5,911 nucleotides of DNA, taken from assembly GCA_900751685.1 (NCBI GenBank), contig CAADSR010000185.1:1-5911 (forward strand), written 5' to 3'. Below the pieces are notes generated by a model, which saw only the letters and a program-made list of their open reading frames with translations, did no database searches and was not told the DNA's origin. This document shows, one piece after another, positions 1 through 5,747 of the stretch. The number at the start of each line of letters is the position of its first letter. Position 1 is the first letter of the stretch. A program made the translations under genes and the position numbers. This stretch comes from Clostridia bacterium (GTDB lineage: Bacteria; Bacillota; Clostridia; UBA1381).

Positions 1-677
1 AGTTTCAAGTCTCCAACCCGGTGGTGATCTATAAAGAAATCGACGGGAAGCGCTGTGAGCCGATTGAGCATTTAACTGTAGATGTCCCGGATGAATACAC
101 CGGAACGGTGATGGACGGCATCATCAACCGGCGCGGCGAGATGATCAACATGTCCCCCACCGCGCAAAACTATACCCGTCTGGAATTCCTGATCCCTTCC
201 CGCGGGCTGATCGGCTATCGGTCTGAGCTTCTGACTGCGACAAAAGGGACTGGCATTATCAACAGTATCCTACAGGGTTATGAACCCTATAAAGGGGATT
301 TCCACGGCCGTGACCGTGGTGCATTGATCGCCTGGGAAGACGGCGTTTCTGTAACCTATGGTCTGTATAATGCCCAGGAACGGGGCACTCTTTTTATCGG
401 CCCTAATGTAAAGGTTTACGAGGGTATGATCGTCGGCGAAAACGCCCGCTTGGAAGATGTGGTCGTTAATGTGTGCAAAAAGAAGCATGTGACCAATACC
501 CGTGCTTCCGGCTCGGATGACGCCCTGCGCCTTGTCCCGCCAAAACAACTGAGCTTGGAGCAGTGCCTTGATTTCATTGCCGATGATGAATTGCTGGAGG
601 TAACACCAAACTTCCTCCGGATGCGCAAACGGATCTTAAAAACAGACCTGCGTGCAAAATCCCGGAATAAGAAATAA
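1..677 (+). CDS. typA: TypA/BipA ribosome-associated GTPase, C-terminal part (5' end outside window)
   Basis: This is the last roughly 224 residues of the translational GTPase TypA (BipA). The protein binds the ribosome at the elongation factor site and supports ribosome assembly and stress or low-temperature growth. The frame is open from base 3, where it reads FQVSNP, so the GTG at 21 is not the real start. The GTPase domain of this family of about 610 residues lies off the left edge. The visible part begins with the EF-G domain V-like region (EPIEHLTVDVPDEYTG, then INRRGEM). It continues into the TypA-specific C-terminal domain, with SRGLIGYR near 198-221, then RDRGALIAWEDG, ERGTLFIGPNVKVYEGMIVGE, KKKHVTNTRASGSDDA, PPKQLSLEQCLDFI and DDELLEVTPNFLRMRKR near the end. 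These blocks are diagnostic and set TypA apart from EF-G and LepA. The reading frame is intact to a TAA at 675-677 with a basic tail, and a strong terminator follows. Confidence 0.97.
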   Translation, partial: FQVSNPVVIYKEIDGKRCEPIEHLTVDVPDEYTGTVMDGIINRRGEMINMSPTAQNYTRLEFLIPSRGLIGYRSELLTATKGTGIINSILQGYEPYKGDFHGRDRGALIAWEDGVSVTYGLYNAQERGTLFIGPNVKVYEGMIVGENARLEDVVVNVCKKKHVTNTRASGSDDALRLVPPKQLSLEQCLDFIADDELLEVTPNFLRMRKRILKTDLRAKSRNKK

Positions 678-731
678 AATATATCAAATAGTGATATTAT
701 TGTTTTTTACAGAAAAAGTCTCTGAAGCAGA

Positions 732-748
732 ACCGCTTCTCAAGCGGT
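732..748 (+). other. Small hairpin just upstream of the typA terminator
   Basis: ACCGCTT (732-738), a three-base CTC loop and AAGCGGT (742-748) form a perfect 7-bp stem. It abuts the left arm of the terminator at 749, so the typA 3' end would carry two stacked hairpins. It has no T-tract of its own. A role in protecting the mRNA 3' end or assisting termination is inference. Confidence 0.5.
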
Positions 749-791
749 AAAATGATGGCAGACACAAAAAAGTGCCTGCCATCATTTTTTT
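749..791 (+). terminator. Rho-independent terminator of typA
   Basis: The left arm AAAATGATGGCAGACAC (749-765) pairs with GTGCCTGCCATCATTTT (772-788) around a six-A loop. The stem has 17 positions with a single A/C mismatch (762/775). Seven Ts run on from the stem (784-790 includes TTTTTT). It lies 71 bases after the typA stop. The opposite strand also has a short T run after the stem, so it could weakly stop transcription coming from the hydrolase gene. Confidence 0.9.
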
Positions 792-815
792 ATTATTTGA
801 ATGATTCGTTTTACC

Positions 816-894
816 GTAGGGCGGGATGCCCTTATCCCGCCGGTGAAACGCCTTTTGTTTTGGACTGGCGGCGGGTGTAGGCAGCCCGCCCTAC
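816..894. repeat. GC-rich inverted-repeat element (MITE/REP-like)
   Basis: The element of about 79 bp is bounded by perfect 10-bp inverted ends, GTAGGGCGGG (816-825) and CCCGCCCTAC (885-894). Each arm is also a hairpin. The left one is GGCGGGAT (820-827) with ATCCCGCC (834-841) around a six-base loop. The right one is GGCGGG (870-875) with CCCGCC (885-890). GC content is well above that of the flanking AT-rich spacer. No open frame of interest lies inside. The structure fits a dispersed non-coding intergenic repeat of the kind common in clostridial genomes. It sits downstream of both converging genes, typA and the hydrolase, and could serve the hydrolase as a 3' structure. Only one copy is in this window, so its repetitive nature is inferred from its form. 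Confidence 0.6.
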
Positions 895-945
895 ATTGAG
901 TTTTACATCTCTCTTTCTAACCTCTCAACTTTTTTCTCACAAAAT

Positions 946-1758
946 TTATTTTTGAACAAATTCCATAAACCGCTGGTTAAATAGCGCCAGCTCATCATAA
1001 AAGATCCCATGCCCACTATTATCAAAGGGGTAAAGCATGGCTCCCGCAATTTCTTTTTGCTGCACAAGGGCCAATTCATAAGGGACGATCTGGTCCTTCT
1101 TTCCATGAAAAATACCGGTGGGAACTTTAATTTTTTTCATATCTGGACGGCAATCCTCATCCCGCAGGGAAATCGCCGTTTGAATCGTTCCAATCCCCGA
1201 TGCTTCCCACGAAATATCCCGGAACCACTCTAACACCTCCCGGCTGTGAACATTATTGAACAGCATCCCTCCAAACATGGCGGCCATCCGCGGCCGGTCT
1301 GTCCGCGCCTGCTGGATCAGCTGGTCTACCGACGCGCGGGTCACCCCATAAGGAAAATCCGGCCGCCTTGTAAAGCTCGGCGCAGCGGCCGCCAAAAGGA
1401 CCAGCTTACGCACACCATAGCTATTGTGCCGTCCCATATAACGGCATACGATGCCTCCGCCCATTGAAAATCCCACGAGGATAAAATCACGCAATTCTAA
1501 GAAACGCACCACATTATAAATATCATCGGAAAGCTGGTCATAAGAATATCCGTCCGCCGGCGTATCCGAAGCGCCGAACCCCCTCAGATCCAACGATACT
1601 ACCCGGTATCCTCTTTGCGTCAGAAGCTCCTCCTGGTATTCATAAATTTTGTGGGACAAGGGCCAGCCATGAATCATCAATATCGTTTGTTTGCTGCCCG
1701 TCGGATTCAAGTCATATACGGCGATTTTAACATTCCGGCCGCTTTGTACATAGATCAT
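946..1758 (-). CDS. Alpha/beta hydrolase (esterase / haloperoxidase-like), Ser-Asp-His triad
   Basis: This is a 270-residue single-domain cytoplasmic hydrolase of the alpha/beta fold superfamily, closest in motif style to the esterase/non-heme haloperoxidase group. It has the oxyanion-hole motif MIHGWPLS (HG at residues 30-31), the strand-turn LDLRGFGASD (57-65), the nucleophile elbow GFSMGG with Ser98, the acid Asp222 in GKKDQIVP, and the catalytic His250 in NSGHGIFYDE. All triad residues are present and correctly spaced, so the enzyme should be active. Residues 126-205 form the cap region that sets substrate choice. No signal peptide or membrane segment is seen. The start ATG is preceded by AGGAG (complement of 1766-1770) at a 7-base spacing, and the stop TAA is at 946-948. 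It is transcribed divergently from the Fpg/Nei-like gene. I see no convincing promoter for it in the 108-bp spacer. The substrate cannot be deduced; an esterase/lipase or dienelactone-type activity is equally possible. Confidence 0.9.
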   Translation of the reverse strand: MIYVQSGRNVKIAVYDLNPTGSKQTILMIHGWPLSHKIYEYQEELLTQRGYRVVSLDLRGFGASDTPADGYSYDQLSDDIYNVVRFLELRDFILVGFSMGGGIVCRYMGRHNSYGVRKLVLLAAAAPSFTRRPDFPYGVTRASVDQLIQQARTDRPRMAAMFGGMLFNNVHSREVLEWFRDISWEASGIGTIQTAISLRDEDCRPDMKKIKVPTGIFHGKKDQIVPYELALVQQKEIAGAMLYPFDNSGHGIFYDELALFNQRFMEFVQK

Positions 1759-1809
1759 CCCATCACTCCTTTCTTTTCAAATTATGTAACAGCCCCGCAA
1801 AACATTCGG

Positions 1810-1838
1810 TTGCTTTTAAAATGGGGATATGCTATGAT
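1810..1838 (+). promoter_or_regulatory. Sigma-A promoter of the Fpg/Nei-like gene
   Basis: TTGCTT (1810-1815) and TATGAT (1833-1838) are separated by exactly 17 bases, and TGC directly precedes the -10, giving an extended -10 (TGnTATGAT). The predicted transcript would start near 1845, leaving a leader of only about 22 bases that carries the AAAGGAGG ribosome site at 1851-1858, eight bases before the ATG. There is no room for a riboswitch or attenuator, which suggests simple, fairly constitutive expression. Confidence 0.75.
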
Positions 1839-1866
1839 AAAATAAAAAATAAAGGAGGCTTTTTTT

Positions 1867-2697
1867 ATGCTGGAACTTCCCGAAAGCTATACTCTTTCCC
1901 TTCAAAGCAGCCCGGTCCTCTTTCATAAGGAGATCCGCCGTGTGACTGTGGCGGCATCTCCTCATAAGTTTGCGTTTTATTTTGGTGACCCGGAACAATA
2001 CCCCTCCTTGTTGGAAGGCCGCTCTTTTTCAGCCGCCACCGCCCTAGGGGGCATGTTGGAGCTTTGCGCCGGGCCTGTACGCCTGCTGTTTGGAGACGGG
2101 GCCAGCCCGCGCTATCTCCAGCCCGGAGAAAAAACGCCCGCTAAACACCAGCTTTTATTGGAGTTTGAAGACGGCTCTGCCCTAGTATGCACGATCCAAA
2201 TGTATGGAGGCATGTGGGCCTTCCAGGATGGGGAGAAGGATGATTTTTACTACTGTGCCGCAAAGGAAAAGCCATCTCCGCTTTCAGACCGGTTTGACCA
2301 GGAGTATTTTTCTTCTTTATTATCTTCTTCTAAGCCCGCCCTTAGCACCAAGGCATTTTTAGCCACAGAGCAACGGATCCCCGGGCTTGGGAACGGCTGC
2401 CTGCAAGACATCCTATTTGCTGCGAAAATAAATCCCCGCACAAAGATCCAGGTGCTTTCCAGCCAGGAGCTGGACAACCTATTTCAAAGTGTAAAACAAA
2501 CACTTTATGACATGTGCATCCACGGCGGGCGGGATACGGAAAAAGATTTATTCGGACAGAAAGGCGGCTATCCTACCCGTCTTTCTAAAAATACGCTTGC
2601 TCTTCCCTGCCCCGTATGCGGTTCCTCCATCGTCAAACAGGCCTATCTGGGCGGTGCAGTTTATTTTTGCCCCACCTGCCAGCCCGTCCCTTTTTGA
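1867..2697 (+). CDS. Fpg/Nei-family DNA glycosylase-like protein lacking the catalytic N-terminal proline
   Basis: This 276-residue protein is of Fpg/Nei size and architecture. Classical members begin MPELPE, and the proline exposed after Met removal performs the glycosylase/lyase chemistry. Here the N-terminus is MLELPE, so proline is replaced by Leu2 while Glu3 is kept. Lys93 (in AKHQLLLEF) aligns by eye with the conserved beta-hairpin lysine. The helix-two-turn-helix DNA-binding region is clear at about 169-213 (QRIPGLGNG with Asn176). The stretch HGGRDTEKDLFGQKGGYPTR (219-238) matches the Firmicutes branch of the family. A C-terminal zinc finger has Cys248, Cys251, Cys268 and Cys271, but the family arginine of its DNA-contacting loop (QRATFYC in E. 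coli Fpg) is missing: this loop reads LGGAVYFC. I infer a DNA-binding paralog with altered or lost base-excision activity, probably a conserved clostridial lineage rather than a decayed gene, because the frame is intact. The start is supported by AAAGGAGG eight bases upstream. Confidence 0.88.
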   Translation: MLELPESYTLSLQSSPVLFHKEIRRVTVAASPHKFAFYFGDPEQYPSLLEGRSFSAATALGGMLELCAGPVRLLFGDGASPRYLQPGEKTPAKHQLLLEFEDGSALVCTIQMYGGMWAFQDGEKDDFYYCAAKEKPSPLSDRFDQEYFSSLLSSSKPALSTKAFLATEQRIPGLGNGCLQDILFAAKINPRTKIQVLSSQELDNLFQSVKQTLYDMCIHGGRDTEKDLFGQKGGYPTRLSKNTLALPCPVCGSSIVKQAYLGGAVYFCPTCQPVPF

Positions 2698-2717
2698 AAA
2701 ATAAAATAAAGCGCTAT

Positions 2718-2748
2718 AAAAGTCCTGCTGTAACGGTAGGACTTTTTT
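2718..2748 (+). terminator. Rho-independent terminator of the Fpg/Nei-like gene
   Basis: AAAAGTCCTGC (2718-2728) pairs with GGTAGGACTTTT (ending at 2746) through an 11-bp stem that includes one G-T wobble and has a loop of about seven bases. The T-tract runs 2743-2748. It begins about 20 bases after the stop codon and separates this transcript from the catalase gene. Confidence 0.85.
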
Positions 2749-2791
2749 AGAGGAAAGAAAAGTCCAAGTACTCACAAAAAAAAGGTTTGTC

Positions 2792-2823
2792 CGGCGAAAG
2801 ATTCCTATTTTTGCTCATATACT
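2792..2823 (+). promoter_or_regulatory. Candidate catalase promoter, possibly sporulation-sigma type
   Basis: TATACT (2818-2823) is a good -10 hexamer, but no TTGACA-like -35 lies 16-18 bases upstream. Read instead as a mother-cell sigma-E-type promoter, CATATACT (2816-2823) matches 7 of 8 positions of the B. subtilis -10 CATACAHT, and TCCTATT (2793-2799) resembles the -35 KMATATT. The spacer of 16 is slightly longer than usual. The match is by eye against remembered consensus sequences, so the sigma factor assignment is tentative. Confidence 0.4.
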
Positions 2824-2828
2824 GTAAA

Positions 2829-2843
2829 GATAAGCACCTTATC
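2829..2843. promoter_or_regulatory. Palindromic operator candidate in the catalase leader
   Basis: GATAAG-CAC-CTTATC is a perfect 6-3-6 inverted repeat. It begins six bases after the -10 hexamer, so it covers the predicted transcription start and the first bases of the leader. That is where a repressor would block transcription. It does not match the PerR box (TTATAATnATTATAA). As RNA it could form only a short hairpin with a three-base loop. The binding factor is unknown. Confidence 0.45.
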
Positions 2844-2878
2844 ATAGATTTTTCAAACAGAAAGGAAGGATCGTTTAT

Positions 2879-4441
2879 ATGGAAAACGGATGGTTCCGTT
2901 TGGACCCTAATTATGAAACACGAGGCCAACAGGAATTTTTCTCTCCCCACCCTAAAATCCTCGACAAAATGCCGCAAAAAAACGCACCGTCTCCTACGGT
3001 AGAAAAAAAGGAAAAGCCGGAGCCGGAAGAGCGGAAGGAAGCAGCCGAGGAAATCCTCCTGCCCCTGGCTGCATCATTGAAAAAAACGGCTCAAACGCCT
3101 GCTGACCCCCACCAAGATGAGCCTGCTGCTATCCATTCCCAGACAGTGGGAGAACAGGGACCTGTTTTGGTACAGGACAGTATTTTACATGAGACGCTGG
3201 AGACCTTTGTCCATGCAAAGCCGGTCGAACGCGCAGTCCATGTAAAAGGCTTCGGCGCTTTTGGCTTTTTCCGCCCTTATTCTTCCATGAAAGAATATAC
3301 CAGCCTTGCATTCCTGCAAGACCCGTCTAAAGAAACACCGGTAGTAAGCCGTTTTTCCCTTGCTGTCAGCAATAAGGGGACGCCTGATACCTCCCGCAAC
3401 GTACGTGGATTTTCAACGAAATTCTACACCAGCCAAGGGGTGTTTGACTTGCTCTGCAACCATATCCCAGTTTTTCTTGTACAGGATGCGATGCGCTTCC
3501 CGGAAGCAATTAGATCCCTGCTTCCTTCGCCAAAAAACAACTTAGCTGATCCTAACCGTTTTTGGGACTTTTTTGCCCGCACACCAGAAGCCACCCATTT
3601 TGTCACCTGGTTATTTTCCGATCTGGGGACGATTAAAAGCCTGCGCCACATCCGTGCTTATGGAGTAAACACCTATGTTTGGAAAAACGTGGACCAAATG
3701 CGGCGTTATGTTAAATATCACTGGATCCCCCTGGCAGGCGAGCAGTGCATCAACCGGCAGGAGGCTGTCCAACTCGCGGGTGAAAATCCTGACATTGCAG
3801 GCCAGGACCTGTTTGATACGATTGCAGCCGGCACTCCTGTGGAATTTGAACTTCATGTCCAGTTAATGGAGCAGGACGCCGTGGACTCCCTGCCGTTTGA
3901 CCCTCTGGACGATACAAAAATATGGGATGAAAGCACCTATCCCCTGATCCCCGTGGGACGCCTGACACTGGACCGGAACCCGGATGATTACAACGAGCAA
4001 ATAGAAAAGCTTGCCTTCTCTCCGGCCAACCTGTTAGAAGGCGCCGAACTATCAGACGATAAAATGCTTCAGGGGCGTTCTTTTATTTATTCTGATGCCC
4101 AGCGTTACCGCTTAGGGCCTAATTTCCGCGATATCCCGGTCAATAAGCAGTCGGGCTGGCATCCAGACCAGATGGTCACCAGCGGGAACGGCCGTTTTGT
4201 CGAAGGACGTTTGACACGCTCTGGTCCTGGCCCAGAAAAGCAGGATGATTTTATGCAGGCCGGAGAGCACTACCGTTCTTTATCCAATGAGCAGCAGGAA
4301 CATTTGGCTGATAATATTGCTTCCCAGCTATATGCAGTCCCTGCTGAGACGCAGGAAATTGTATTAAATTATTTCTGCCAGGCAGATGCGTCTCTTTCGG
4401 AACAGATCCAGCAGCAAATAAGGAAATATCAAGGGAGGTGA
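2879..4441 (+). CDS. Heme catalase with unusual N-terminal extension
   Basis: This 520-residue protein belongs to the monofunctional heme catalase family (2 H2O2 to 2 H2O + O2). The core begins near residue 85 and follows the family order: GPVLVQD (94-100); the active-site signature FVHAKPVERAVHVKGFG with distal His121; RFS (158-160); KFYT; distal Asn194; ILLUSTRATIVE blocks PLIPVGRLTLDRNP (355-368) and FSPANL (380-385); then KMLQGRSFIYSDAQRYRLGPN with Arg400 and the proximal heme ligand Tyr404. The catalytic set is complete. The core is divergent: the usual GNNTP reads CNHIP (193-197), and RFSTVAGExGSADT reads RFSLAVSNKGTPDT. Residues 1-85 are not normal catalase. They comprise an aromatic segment of about 33 residues (MENGWFRLDPNYETRG...) and then a Lys/Glu/Pro/Ala-rich, probably disordered linker. 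The start is firm: AGGAAGGA ends eight bases before the ATG. The stop TGA lies inside the ribosome site of the next gene. Confidence 0.93.
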   Translation: MENGWFRLDPNYETRGQQEFFSPHPKILDKMPQKNAPSPTVEKKEKPEPEERKEAAEEILLPLAASLKKTAQTPADPHQDEPAAIHSQTVGEQGPVLVQDSILHETLETFVHAKPVERAVHVKGFGAFGFFRPYSSMKEYTSLAFLQDPSKETPVVSRFSLAVSNKGTPDTSRNVRGFSTKFYTSQGVFDLLCNHIPVFLVQDAMRFPEAIRSLLPSPKNNLADPNRFWDFFARTPEATHFVTWLFSDLGTIKSLRHIRAYGVNTYVWKNVDQMRRYVKYHWIPLAGEQCINRQEAVQLAGENPDIAGQDLFDTIAAGTPVEFELHVQLMEQDAVDSLPFDPLDDTKIWDESTYPLIPVGRLTLDRNPDDYNEQIEKLAFSPANLLEGAELSDDKMLQGRSFIYSDAQRYRLGPNFRDIPVNKQSGWHPDQMVTSGNGRFVEGRLTRSGPGPEKQDDFMQAGEHYRSLSNEQQEHLADNIASQLYAVPAETQEIVLNYFCQADASLSEQIQQQIRKYQGR

Positions 4442-4445
4442 TTTT
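4433..4445 (+). promoter_or_regulatory. Ribosome binding site overlapping the catalase stop codon
   Basis: GGGAGGTGA (4433-4441) is a near-perfect Shine-Dalgarno sequence five bases before the ATG at 4446, and its last three bases are the catalase TGA stop. Ribosomes ending catalase are therefore placed on the start of the DUF4491 gene, which implies translational coupling. Confidence 0.85.
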
Positions 4446-4739
4446 ATGAATTATTCAGGGCTTGTTATCGGCTTTTTTGCTTTTTTGATCATCGGTATAT
4501 TCCATCCCATCGTGATCAAATGTGAATATTATTTTACCTGTAAGGTCTGGCCAGCCTTTCTGGCCTTTGGCCTGGTTTTTCTGGCCTGCTCTTTATACCC
4601 GCAGCAAACCGTGTTTTCTTCCGTCTTTAGTATTTTAGGGATCACCTGCCTGTGGAGCATTGGCGAGCTGAAGGAGCAGAAAGAACGGGTCAGAAAGGGC
4701 TGGTTTCCAGCGAACCCAAAACACACAGAAAAACAATAA
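4446..4739 (+). CDS. DUF4491 family small membrane protein
   Basis: This is a 97-residue integral membrane protein of unknown function that I recognise as DUF4491. The family marks are GIFHPIVIKCEYYF (residues 17-30) and the C-terminal block LWSIGELKEQKERVRKGWFPANP (69-91). Hydrophobic stretches at about 4-24, 34-51 and 54-72 suggest three membrane segments. The charged tail from 74 on, rich in Lys/Arg/Glu, is then probably cytoplasmic by the positive-inside rule. Length is typical for the family and the frame is complete. It begins four bases after the catalase stop with a shared ribosome site and has no promoter of its own, so it is expressed with catalase. No biochemical role is known to me for the family, and the link with catalase is only positional. 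Confidence 0.88.
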   Translation: MNYSGLVIGFFAFLIIGIFHPIVIKCEYYFTCKVWPAFLAFGLVFLACSLYPQQTVFSSVFSILGITCLWSIGELKEQKERVRKGWFPANPKHTEKQ

Positions 4740-4755
4740 TATGATGCAGCGCACA

Positions 4756-4799
4756 AAAGCTCCCCCTGTCCCGGCTTATGCCGGTTCAGAAGGAGCTTT
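4756..4799. terminator. Hairpin terminator between converging genes
   Basis: AAAGCTCC (4756-4763) pairs with GGAGCTTT (4792-4799). Nested inside are a CTG/CAG pairing (4766-4768 with 4787-4789) and a tight CCGGC-TTAT-GCCGG tip (4771-4784). On the + strand the T-run is delayed (TTTTTT at 4812-4817). On the - strand the stem is followed directly by a four-T run. Lying between the DUF4491 gene and the phosphoesterase, it probably serves both directions. Confidence 0.65.
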
Positions 4800-4838
4800 A
4801 TAGATTTAAAGTTTTTTCTGTAAAGATCCAGGCCTAGG

Positions 4839-5732
4839 TTAGGATATATAAAAATCCATGATTTGTTCCGGACCTTCCAGAACCTGGCGCTCTACATACA
4901 GCGTCCGGTCGCTACGGCTGTTGACTGCCCATTTGACCAGGGAAATTTGATTGTTTTCAATCTCAAGCCCTGTAATACATCGTGGGTGGACACAGCTTCC
5001 GTCATTCAGATACAATCCTGTCCCTGGATGAGGATAAACCGGCCGGTGTGTATGGCCCGCAATAAGCATTTTTTGCTCTGAATTTGCGTAATGTGCCAGC
5101 TTCTTTTCAATCTTTTCTTTTTTATTGTGCGACCTGCCTGCCCCTGTCGGCGCGGTGAACCCGACCAATTCCAGAGGACGCCAGACATAGCGCACTAAAA
5201 ACCTGGCCACAGGCCAAATCGTATCGTTTAGAAAGCTTCCCTGATGCCCATGAACCAATAATATCTGTTTCTTGGTCTCAGTATGCTCCAGCACCAACCC
5301 CTCTAACATTTGGATCCCCGGGAAAAGAGGAAGGACGCATTCTTTGCTGTCGCAATAAAATTGGTGATAATTCTGATGCCGGACGAACTGCCGTTGTTTG
5401 ACAATGTCATGGTTGCCATAGAGCATATACAACCGGTTGTCGTTATAAAATTTTGACATCATCCAGAAAATATCACTATGCGCCTCAATGATCGGCTTGA
5501 TCTTCCTATTTTCCCATAGTTCATCCCCATCTCCTAATTCAATATAAGTAAAGCCCTGTTTATAATAATATTCCAACGCAGCAAAATGCAGGATTTGATT
5601 CGGCAAAAAATTATCCCCTGTATTTCCCTGGCCACGATGGCAATCACTCATAATAATAAATTTGGAATTTTCGTTATACGGGACGATGGCTGCATGTTTA
5701 TATACATTATCAAGCCTTTTTTTGGTTGGCAT
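4839..5732 (-). CDS. Calcineurin-like metallophosphoesterase (LpxH/COG2908-like)
   Basis: This is a 297-residue dinuclear-metal phosphoesterase. Numbering from the ATG at 5730-5732, the metal motifs appear in order: SDCHRG (Asp30, His32), LGDGDELWEN (Asp68), YGNHD (Asn107, His108), LVHGHQG (His161) and AGHTHRP (His227, His229). All are intact. The stretch at 170-215 (aromatic/basic IWPVARFLVRYVWRPLELVG, then a Lys/Glu-rich helix) forms a cap-like insertion between the fourth and fifth motifs, as in UDP-diacylglucosamine pyrophosphatase-type enzymes. A membrane-associated or lipid-like substrate is possible but unproven, and true LpxH would be out of place without lipid A. The frame stays open upstream to a TTG at 5834. 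I reject that longer start because the added 34 residues lack family motifs and overlap a better-supported frame. The ATG at 5732 has a GTGATC ribosome site. The gene appears co-transcribed with the Cys/Pro-repeat gene before it. Confidence 0.88.
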   Translation of the reverse strand: MPTKKRLDNVYKHAAIVPYNENSKFIIMSDCHRGQGNTGDNFLPNQILHFAALEYYYKQGFTYIELGDGDELWENRKIKPIIEAHSDIFWMMSKFYNDNRLYMLYGNHDIVKQRQFVRHQNYHQFYCDSKECVLPLFPGIQMLEGLVLEHTETKKQILLVHGHQGSFLNDTIWPVARFLVRYVWRPLELVGFTAPTGAGRSHNKKEKIEKKLAHYANSEQKMLIAGHTHRPVYPHPGTGLYLNDGSCVHPRCITGLEIENNQISLVKWAVNSRSDRTLYVERQVLEGPEQIMDFYIS

Positions 5733-5747
5733 AGAGATCACACCATC
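5733..5747 (-). promoter_or_regulatory. Ribosome site that fixes the phosphoesterase start, overlapping the upstream stop
   Basis: Read on the - strand the bases are GATGGTGTGATCTCT followed by ATG. GTGATC matches the 3' half of the extended Shine-Dalgarno sequence (GGAGGTGATC), and the spacing puts the GG at the normal distance. The TGA inside it (5738-5740) is the stop of the preceding frame. This favours the ATG at 5732 over the TTG at 5834, whose upstream bases hold no properly spaced ribosome site. Confidence 0.6.

Noticed and set aside
21..23. GTG as start of the first gene
   Set aside because: The same frame is open back to base 3 with TypA-like residues, and a complete TypA needs about 390 more residues upstream.
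270..548. Open frame on the - strand inside typA
   Set aside because: It lies wholly within a strongly conserved TypA coding region and shows no family features.
1759..1866. Promoter for the hydrolase gene on the - strand
   Set aside because: A CATAAT-like -10 can be found, but no -35 lies at a reasonable distance, so I do not list it.
2375..2385. GGATCCCCGGG, identical to a cloning-vector polylinker stretch, also at 5312-5322
   Set aside because: Both copies lie inside intact coding frames and encode expected residues (IPGLGN in the Fpg/Nei-like gene, FPGIQ on the opposite strand), so they are chance and not vector contamination.
2840..2854. PerR box in the catalase leader
   Set aside because: TTATCATAGATTTTT matches only the left half of TTATAATnATTATAA; the right half does not fit.
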